Shown: in pieces, positions 57,430 through 64,000 of the stretch
How positions within the stretch are numbered: the first letter of the stretch is position 1
Layout: every line of letters starts with the position of its first letter
From: Lepidostoma basale
Taxonomy: Eukaryota > Arthropoda > Insecta > Trichoptera > Lepidostomatidae
NCBI GenBank assembly: GCA_022606425.2
Contig: JAHDVF020001555.1
Span: 62,001 to 126,000 of the forward strand
DNA length: 64,000 bases
Direction of reading: 5' to 3'
Translations under genes and position numbers: made by a program
Notes under the pieces: model-generated
Seen by the model: only the letters and a program-made list of their open reading frames with translations
Databases searched by the model: none
Told to the model about the DNA's origin: nothing

Positions 57430-57860
57430 TTTACAAATAAAGTCAAAGGCGCGTCAAGAGCAACCTCAGCCCTCTACCCAATGTTAGCTGGAAACAGTAA
57501 ACTAAGCACCGACAATAAACTCCTGATATGCAAAACGGTCATAAGGCCAATCTTCACTTACTCAGCCCCAATCTGGGGCTATGCAGCTTCGAGTCACATA
57601 CGAAAACTCCAAATCCTGCAAAATAAGGCTATCCGTTTATCGCTTGGTGCGCCTTCATGGACCAGGATTGCACAACTGCACCTAGAATCGGGAATCCCGA
57701 TGATAAATGAATTCATTCTGAAACTTGCCGAACGTTTTTACAATGGACTTTCTTCACATCTTAACCCCACAATAAAATACCTCTCAAATTACAACCCAAA
57801 CACTTCCACCTGCCACAAGCACCCAAAATCCTCCTTCAGAGGAACACTCCGGGCCACACA
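57430..57860 (+). mobile_element. Jockey-clade LINE fragment
   Basis: KLSTDNKLLICKTVIRPIFT, YSAPIWGYAASSHIRKLQIL, QNKAIRLSLGAPSWTR, LHLESGIPMINEFILKLAER: the classic jockey C-terminal pattern, different from J. The open frame runs on into an unrelated R fragment. Confidence 0.88.
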
Positions 57861-57863
57861 AAT

Positions 57864-58200
57864 CATCATCATCAGCCGTCTGTCATCCACTGTTGAATGT
57901 GGGCCTCTCTGTCCATTGCCACTCCCATCCATCTATGTCCAGCAATCCTCCTCAGATCGTCGGTCTACCGGGCAGGGGGACGTCCAACTCTGCGGAATCC
58001 TGTACGCGGTCTCCAATCCAGAACCCGTCTCCCGTCTCCCCCATCGACCGTCGGTTCTCCGACAGATATGTCCAGCCCATCGCCACTTCAGTGTCGCATC
58101 ATGCCCCCGCATAAACCAACAACCCACCAAATTACCTTCTTACAATGTTCCCATCAGACGTAAGAGGAATAGCCACATGAGCTGAACCTCTGTAAGCCAG
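57864..58200 (-). mobile_element. R-family 3' end plus hAT MITE core
   Basis: 57864-58092: R-family end (CATCATCATCAGCCGTCTGT; LKWRWAGHICRRTDGRWGRR). 58098-58190: internal sequence of the 8800-9039 hAT MITE without its TIRs (CCACCAAATTACCTTC..CAATGTTCCCATC, GTAAGAGGAATAG). Confidence 0.8.
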
Positions 58201-58285
58201 AAGATCCAAGTCCAAGTATTTACTTCCAAATAATATAATTATGTAATGATTTTACTGAAATCTCTTGATGGAAGTTCATTTTAAA

Positions 58286-58477
58286 TAATAATTAAATAAA
58301 ACGATGTTTTTTAACTACTTCCACTTTTGTCTTTATTTAGACAGCGACCGGTTTCGCCAGGCTCGCTGGCATCGACAGACCAGTCTGTCGATGCCAGCGA
58401 GCCTGGCGAAACCGGTCGCTGTCTAAATAAAGACAAAAGTGGAAGTAGTTAAAAAACATCGTTTTATTTAATTATTA
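58286..58477. repeat. Near-perfect 95-bp inverted repeat with two hammerhead cores
   Basis: Arms 58286-58380 and 58383-58477 are reverse complements, separated by CA. Each arm holds CTGTCGA, stem II GCCAG/CTGGC, GAAAC and CGGTC (plus core 58385-58417). The core differs from CTGANGA at one position. Other single-arm copies: 21350-21470, 36730-36830. Confidence 0.9.
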
Positions 58478-59007
58478 TATAATTATGATTCACACGTGGC
58501 AAGTAAAATTTACCTCAATATAGTGTTGCAACTCTTTCTCCTCTTGTTACAGGTATTTGGTTCTGTCGACATTCGCGTATCATATTGAATTACAAGAGAG
58601 AAGACCCCCAACATTGATTTTTTTAAATTCTCACCCGTATATCGAAGCGTTCACAATTGTTAATCGGTTTTACGTAAAATGATACTACGTTCCCAGCGGT
58701 ATAGTCTTAAATAAATACACTTCCCAGAGGGTATTTAATACCGCTGGTGAAGTGTATAGTTTCTTAACTATTTGATTGCAGAACACTGACCAGGACAGTG
58801 GTAAGGGGAGAATCCTATCCTGGTCAGGCCCTATACCTTTCATCCTTCTTTTGCCAGTTCCATGTTTCATTTTAAGTAAAAGTGAAGTGCAGGGCCACCG
58901 CAAATACGAGGGAAGGATGATCTTAACAGACACGTCTGAATAACCTGGATGCAGTCTGCAGAGGACAGAGTGACATGGAAGCGAATGGAGGAAGCCTTTG
59001 TCCAGAA

Positions 59008-59517
59008 AGTCCTTTGCTTTCTTTACCTCAGAGAGCGCGGTTATTACCCGTGGCTCTTTCCGACTGAATTCTTGCTAGGTATGCTAAGCTACCAATCATT
59101 GGAGAGAAGGAGGAACATTCACTTGGGAGTTCACTTCTTTCAGCTGATTGGCGGCCGTATACAGAACTCGGATGTCCTGAGTGATGTAGGTCTATTTGTC
59201 CCTGATAATTACCTTCGTCAAAGACAGCACAGATTGTTTTATTTGCCACGCTGCAGAACCAACCTGCCAATGGTAATGCCTGTGGGTAGGGCAATCTTAT
59301 TGCTTAATCGGATCGCCTCGGAGGTCGACATATTTCGTGATAGTGTGAGTTGCCTCAGGGATGCAATATCAATGTTATGATTTTTTCTTACTCTTAAGCT
59401 TAATTTTAATTTTTTTTAATGCTTCTCTGTTTATAATGTAATTGCAAACGATTTGGAATTGTATGTCTGTAATGTTTGTGATTATTATCAAAATAAATGA
59501 AATGAAATGAAATGAAA
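59008..59517 (+). mobile_element. J-like LINE with ATGAA tail
   Basis: FLYLRERGYYPWLFPTEFLL, RRNIHLGVHFFQLIGGRIQN, LFVPDNYLRQRQHRLFYLPR, NLPMVMPVGRAILLLNRIAS, then a 3' UTR and AAATGAAATGAAATGAAAC tail. Open for 143 codons. Confidence 0.87.
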
Positions 59518-59697
59518 CGGGTGGTGGTCTAAGGGATAGAACGCTTGGCTCCTGATCCAGGGGACATGGGTTCAAGCCTGGACACGACCAGATTCCTTCT
59601 TTATAATAATGAGCTATTTTCTGTTCACATTGAAGATTGTAAAATAAATTCTAATATCATTGATGTAAATCCTTGATATTAGTCTTTAAAAAAAAAA
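59518..59697 (+). mobile_element. SINE-2, full length
   Basis: A box GGTGGTCTAAGGGATAG, B box GGTTCAAGCC, body ATGAGCTATTTTCTGTTCAC, 3' end TCCTTGATATTAGTC and poly(A). Confidence 0.88.
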
Positions 59698-59754
59698 AAA
59701 GTGGACGGGAATAGGGAACTGAGGAAGAAGAAGAATAATAATAACAAGCTTAGA

Positions 59755-59980
59755 AATGATTTAATTTAAAACAAAGACATACGAAACATCTTTCGGTCTA
59801 ATACAATATAACGGAACACATTTCTTCCAAGAGATATCATTTCTAAACTTATAGATATAAAATAATAAAACACTTTGTATCTAACCACGGCATGGTTATT
59901 ATAATTGATGCCAAGCTTCATTAAGGCTGTATAATAACCTATTATTCAGGCCTGATGAAGCTTGGGTCCAAGCGAAACTT
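59755..59980 (+). ncRNA. Hammerhead core, perfect 5' part, stem III lost
   Basis: CTGATGA (59952-59958), stem II GCTTG/CAAGC with a 4-base loop, GAAAC (59974-59978). The sequence then runs into an E-family LINE tail, so stem III and the cut site are missing. An inverted half (CCAAGCTTCATTAAGGC) lies at 59912-59928. Confidence 0.7.
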
Positions 59981-60365
59981 CTTCTTCTTCTTCGAGTGCC
60001 ATGTCAGGTCCCCCCGACATAGGCTATCACCCTGGCGTAGGCCTTTCTGTCCTTTGCCAGACGGAACAACTCCCCCACCCCCCGAACTCTGGTCCATTCT
60101 TTGATATTCTTGAGCCAGGACATCTGGGGTCTTCCTTCACCGCGTCTACCCTTGATCTCCTTCTTTATGATGAGGTGCAGCAGATCGTATTTCTCGTTGC
60201 GTAGAATGTGTCCCAAATATGCCATCTTTCTAGACATCACATCAGACAATAATTCTCTTCCTACTCTGGCTCTATGTAGCACCTCATTGTTGGTGACCAT
60301 ATCAGTCCATGAGATCCGCAACATTCTGCGATGGAGCCACATTTCAAGTGCTTCTATACGGTTTA
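59981..60365 (-). mobile_element. E-family LINE fragment
   Basis: Minus strand: RIEALEMWLHRRMLRISWTD, VLHRARVGRELLSDVMSRKM, YLGHILRNEKYDLLHLII, RRGEGRPQMSWLKNIKEWTR, ending at a (GAAGAAG)n tail. Confidence 0.9.
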
Positions 60366-60384
60366 TTGTATATAAACTAGTTGG

Positions 60385-60690
60385 CATTATAACGCCGTTT
60401 CCCCGGAGGGGTAGGCAGAGAGGATGGATCTCCACATTGTTCTATCCTGACATAACTCTCGCGCCTCTTCTTCAATCACACATCGTGACATACACGTTCG
60501 TCGATTGTTCCTACTTCGAACATGGCCGCCTTTCAGTAATTGATTAATTTGGTCATCCCATGTCTTCCTTGGCCTTCCTCGACTTCTTTTTCCATTTACA
60601 CTACTTGTATGTATCTTTTTAACCATTCTTCCCTCATCCATTCGCTCCATATGTCCCAACCATCTTAGTGACCCTTTGTTATAACCATAC
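60385..60690 (-). mobile_element. T-family LINE fragment (T-B)
   Basis: GHMERMDEGRMVKKIHTSSV, RSRGRPRKTWDDQINQLLKG, RTCMSRCVIEEEARELCQDR to YPSGETAL. The TTAG tail is missing and the end abuts the E fragment. Confidence 0.88.
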
Positions 60691-61519
60691 CGTGGTTAAA
60701 TACAAAGTGTTTTATTATTTTATGAATATCTATAAGTTTAAAAAAGTCTAACCACAAAGTGAGTGCTTCAAATGATAAACAAATTGATCTCATTTCTACT
60801 GCATTTACCGTATTCTATCCTGTCTATTGCGCATTTTGTGTATAAAAATAATATGTACTCGTATATATTATTTTTTAAAATTTCACACGGTTTTAATTCA
60901 TACATACACCCATCTCGTTATATTTAACTTCTTGGTGGTCGTTCTTTGAAAGTGTGCACTACATAATTTTCGTATACATTTTTGTTTTCACTCCGATATG
61001 GTTTTTTTCCTAGAATGTTATGAGTGTTCAATTATTACGACAGTTTTACCCATCGCCAGGTGTTCGCTGTTATTGTTTACTTAAGTTTTTTTTTTATGAA
61101 ATTTTTTATCATGTATTTTATTTTGTCATCGTAATGGTTCTTATCTAAGAGTCGACCTCAATTTATCGATTGTAGAAAGGGTCGTTTCAATTTCGGAATT
61201 CATCAAAATGCTTTCGTTTATCATTTGAAATGTATATTAACCATGTATATGAGATGATCCCTGCTTACTCGATGGTCTATGACGCATGTTTGAGTAAGCA
61301 AATTGATCAAAGATCAATTGCAAGATACGAACGTAAACCAATTTTTTTATTTATATTTTATGAACTACAATTCTTCCTTTTTTACGATTTTGAGTTTATT
61401 TTTCTCAGCTTCTTCGAAGGTTTGATACCTTTTAATAGTTCTGTCATCAATTGAATACTGTCTTTAATTATAAAATAATTAGAAAAATTTAACGATCATT
61501 CATTTTGAAAGGGCCTGGT
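60691..61519. other. AT-rich intronic DNA
   Basis: 60690-60790 shares CTATAAGTTTAAAAAAGTCT-like blocks with 15070-15338. The rest shows nothing; the 61230-61454 frame is unconvincing. Confidence 0.35.
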
Positions 61520-62720
61520 AAGGAATATGTGTATTAGAAGTGTCGAAGGGTTTAGTGCCAATTTTGACCGGGCACGCTAAGAACACGTATATAAGAAGTG
61601 TCCATAGGTTTAGGGTTAATTTTTAGCGGGCACGGTAAGAACAGGTGTATAAGACGTGTCCATATGTTTTGAGTTAATTTTGACCGGGCACCGTAAGAAC
61701 AGGTATATAAGAAGTGTCAGTAGGTTTAGGCATAATTTTGACCGGACACGGTAAAAACAGGTTAGATAATATAATCAGAAGTGTCAGTAGGTTTAGGGTT
61801 AATTTTACCGGAGCACGCTTGTAAAACGCAACGCTACGCTTGCTTAATAGGTTTACCATAAGTGTCGGTAGGTTTAGTGTTAATTACGGTTTTATTACAA
61901 GAAGTGTCGGTAGGACTAACTAACCATCACGCCGTCTCCCCGAAAGGGTAGGCAGAAAGAATGGAATGTCACACTTTAACCGATGCGGCACTCCATCTTT
62001 CTCTGTTCGCTCCGCGGGAGACGCGGTGTGATGGGTTGCGAACCTCGTCGCCACCAATAGTCATCTTGCGCACACTTCGATCGTCCAACATCCACAATAT
62101 AAATCTAAAACAAATAATATAAAATACAATGATATAAAATAAAAATAATTTAACACAAAATATTCTTTTTAGACGGTGCACATATTGTTTATTTAATTTA
62201 TGTTCCACGTATTATTAACCGTTTAGGGTTAATTTTGACCGTGCACCGTAAGAGCAGGTATATATGAAGTGTCAGTAGGTTAAGGTTTAATTTTGACCGG
62301 GCACGGTAAAAACAGGTGGATAATATATAATCAGAAGTGTCGGTAGGTTTAGGGTTAATTTTGACCGAGCACGCTTGTAATAGGTTTACAAGAAGTGTTG
62401 GTAGGTTTAGTGTTAATTACGGATTTATTGCAAGAAGTGTCGGTAGGTTTAGTATTTATTACAAGAAGTGTCGGTAGGTTTAGTATTTATTACAAGAAGT
62501 GTCGGTAGGTTTAGTATTTATTACAAGAAGTGTCGGTAGGTTTAGTATTTATTACAAGAAGTGTCGGTAGGTCTTGTGTTGATTACGGATTTATTACAAG
62601 AAGTGTCGGTAGGTTTAGTATTTATTACAAGAAGTGTCGGTAGGTTTAGTATTTATTACAAGAAGTGTCGGTAGGTTTAGTATTTATTACAAAAGTGTCG
62701 GTAGGTCTTGTGTTGATTAC
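61520..62720 (+). repeat. Minisatellite array before da exon 3
   Basis: Two related tiers. Units of about 60 bp (AATTTTGACCGGGCACGGTA..AAGTGTC.GTAGGTTTAG) fill 61535-61910 and 62216-62410. A 31-bp unit (GTATTTATTACAAGAAGTGT plus CGGTAGGTTTA) fills 62420-62710, with TGTGTTGATTACGGATTT variants interspersed. SINE-T splits the array at 61916-62205. The last unit ends about 40 bases before the exon. Confidence 0.92.
61916..62205 (-). mobile_element. SINE-T copy 4, inside the minisatellite
   Basis: Short tail (CTAACTAACC), T terminus, ACCGATGCGGCACTCCAT, CTCCGCGGGAGACGCGGTGT, GGGTTGCGAACCTCGTCGCC, then the ATAAATCTAAAACAAATAA part and the GTGCACATATTG end. Confidence 0.85.
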
Positions 62721-62755
62721 GGATTTGTATTAAAGTATGTGTTTCGCTGGCGCAG

Positions 62756-62962
62756 TACGCGGTGGCGCCGACGAACAACGGCTACGGGCCGGACTCGCCG
62801 TACTTCCCGTTCGCCCGGTCCGGCCGGGGGCGGGCTGCCAACGGGGCCGGGCCGGGGCAGCACCACCACCACCACGGCCACCAGCACCACCACCAGCACC
62901 ACCAGCACCAGCCGGCGCACCACCAGCCCGCGGACGGGGAGGCGGACGTGCCGCCGCAATGG
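62756..62962 (+). CDS. da: daughterless, coding exon 3
   Basis: A 207-base, 69-codon exon from the acceptor CTGGCGCAG to the donor CAATGG/GTGAGG. It continues DNGM into YAVAPTNNGYGPDSPYFPF, then a Gly/Arg-rich stretch and a His/Gln low-complexity run (about residues 80-104 of the predicted protein) ending PPQW. It is strikingly GC-rich against AT-rich introns, and therefore open in several frames; only this frame fits the splice phases. The acceptor pyrimidine tract is weak, and the minisatellite at 61520-62720 lies just upstream. Together the three exons give 114 residues; the bHLH domain is downstream of the window. Confidence 0.88.
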
Positions 62963-63265
62963 GTGAGGCGCACGACCCCGCAGCTGCGTGCTAACGCTCT
63001 GTCTTGGCTTTACGTGTTGTCCTCTGTGTTGGCTCTGTTGTGTTGCTCCCATTTTATTTTATTATTTTATTCTGTTGGATCGATTTGAAATTACCAAACA
63101 AGCCCTATTCATATTTATTACATTGGTGTAAAATTACATTTTAAATAATTAACCCTTAACTTACGTAAGTCACCTCTGACGTGACAACAGAACTTTGTCG
63201 CTGCGGTCGTATGGCACATGTAAGGTGACATGATGAATCATGTTGTCTGTGGAATCTGCGCGTAA

Positions 63266-63417
63266 GGGTGCCTGTCCACCGGAGCGGAGCTAGGTTGCGG
63301 AGCGGTGAGAGAGGTAAAACTCCGATATCGGAGCGGAGATTTTATGCAATTCTATTGGTGAATTTTTACCTCGCTCACCGCTCCGCAACCTAGCTCCGCT
63401 CCGATGGACAGGCACCC
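63266..63417. mobile_element. PIF/Harbinger-like MITE, 152 bp
   Basis: Inverted termini of about 45 bp start GGGTGCCTGTCCACCGGAGC. Flanked by TAA on both sides (63263-63265 and 63418-63420), the TWA-type target of PIF/Harbinger. Short GC-rich hairpin in intron 3. Confidence 0.87.
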
Positions 63418-63489
63418 TAATTACTTTGTCAGCTTAATATTTACAATTGATCGATTAACTTTTTAGTGCCTTTTTAAAATTAATAATTA

Positions 63490-63920
63490 ATAAATTAATT
63501 CTATATATGGACAAGTGTATGAAAGAGCTGAAAGGGTTGGTTGTAGGTGCCAAAATGAACGGTCAATAAGCTGTCTCTTGTATGCGGATGACGCCGTCCT
63601 ACTTGCAGACAACGAGCATGAACTACAAGTCCTGGTGAATAGTGAGTATGAGGTATGCATGCGAAATGATCTGATGATGAATGTTAGTAAGTCCAAGGTA
63701 ATGATTTTTGAAAAAGTAGAAATCATGGCAGTCTGCAACATTAGCGTGAATGGTGAAAAATTGGAGCAAATATATAAGTTCGTGTATTTAGCTAGTAGTA
63801 GGGCGAGTGGATAGGGATATTGAAAGAAGGGTTGGGGCAGGCAACAAAGTGAATGGTGCACTTAAAGTTGTCATCGCAAACGAAAACCTATCCAAACAAT
63901 CTAGAGTGGCAGTGTTTTAG
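63490..63920 (+). mobile_element. T-family LINE fragment with YADD motif (T-A)
   Basis: LYMDKCMKELKG, a shift, CLLYADDAVLLADNEHELQV, DLMMNVSKSKVMIFEKVEI, ISVNGEKLEQIYKFVYL, a deletion, then RRVGAGNKVNGALKVVIANE. 3'-truncated. Lies in da intron 3. Confidence 0.88.
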
Positions 63921-64000
63921 GCTAGAGTGCAATTGGCATTACAATTTTTATATTTGATTTTTAAACCGACAAATCTTTGATTAATTTTGGCCTGAAATTT

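Larger units (their letters stand above)
58885..59720 (+). mobile_element. R-family fragment opened by J-like and SINE-2 insertions
   Basis: R coding at 58885-59007 (MQSAEDRVTWKRMEEAFVQ) resumes at 59699-59720 (GTGGACGGGAATAGG plus GAAGAAGAAG). Confidence 0.82.
44104..62755 (+). other. da: da intron 2 (18,652 bases)
   Basis: GT-AG intron, phase 0, filled with LINE, SINE and hammerhead repeats. It ends in a minisatellite directly before the exon 3 acceptor. GC-rich non-repeat blocks at 49500-49880 and 51640-51860 may be regulatory. Confidence 0.85.

Noticed and set aside
57481..58185. 234-codon open frame, the second longest in the window
   Set aside because: The first half is a jockey-type RT C-terminus; the frame then runs into an antisense R-family 3' end and a MITE piece. 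Not a gene.
62420..62710. CRISPR-like array
   Set aside because: Contiguous tandem units with no spacers, in a eukaryotic intron.
62634..63088. Arg/Thr-rich, Gly/Arg-rich and Val-rich frames around 62.7-63.1 kb on both strands
   Set aside because: Shadows of the GC-rich da exon 3; only one frame fits the splice phases. The frame extending past 62962 ignores a good GTGAGG donor.

Overview
This is AT-rich eukaryotic nuclear DNA, most likely from a moth or butterfly. I infer that from the mix of RTE-, jockey- and CR1/L2-like LINEs, tRNA-derived SINEs and hammerhead-bearing inverted repeats in very large introns. I see no bacterial gene organisation. Host coding DNA is sparse. (1) A small unidentified two-exon gene lies on the minus strand at 693-1431. 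(2) Three plus-strand exons, 3986-4067, 44051-44103 and 62756-62962, splice in frame into the N-terminus of the class I bHLH (E-protein) transcription factor Daughterless. The bHLH domain lies beyond the window. The two genes are divergently arranged about 2.5 kb apart.

The two complete da introns (about 40.0 kb and 18.7 kb) and the start of a third are filled with decayed, nested mobile DNA. I use these private family names. T: a LINE whose reverse-transcriptase (RT) ORF runs almost to its 3' end, where a (TTAG)n tail begins; more than forty 5'-truncated pieces in both orientations, subfamilies T-A, T-B, T-C. R: an RTE/BovB-like LINE. J: a jockey-like LINE with an ATTTG-type tail. K: a CR1/L2-like LINE with an (ATT)n tail. 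E, F, G: further RT C-terminal fragment families. SINE-1 and SINE-2: tRNA-derived SINEs with B boxes. SINE-T: a non-autonomous repeat whose 3' end is shared with T. HHR repeats: inverted repeats carrying hammerhead ribozyme cores, probably Penelope-like elements or retrozymes. DNA-transposon MITEs: three complete hAT-like copies with 8-bp target duplications, one 507-bp element with a 9-bp duplication, and one PIF/Harbinger-like copy with TAA.

Layout: 1-3985, the minus-strand gene and the da upstream region. 4068-44050, intron 1, including an inverted 660-bp duplication (5828-6486 versus 35353-36528) whose second copy later gained a MITE. 44104-62755, intron 2, with a GC-rich non-repeat block at 49500-49880, a twin-primed R insertion with intact target duplications at 49890-50539, and a minisatellite that reaches to within about 40 bases of the exon 3 acceptor. 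62963-64000, the start of intron 3, with a MITE and a T fragment.

The most interesting mobile-DNA observations are SINE-T (four copies sharing one fusion junction to the T tail), the hammerhead cores (two with a perfect CTGATGA...GAAAC core), and the well-preserved insertion scars that allow relative dating. All family assignments come from reading the sequence; no database search was possible.
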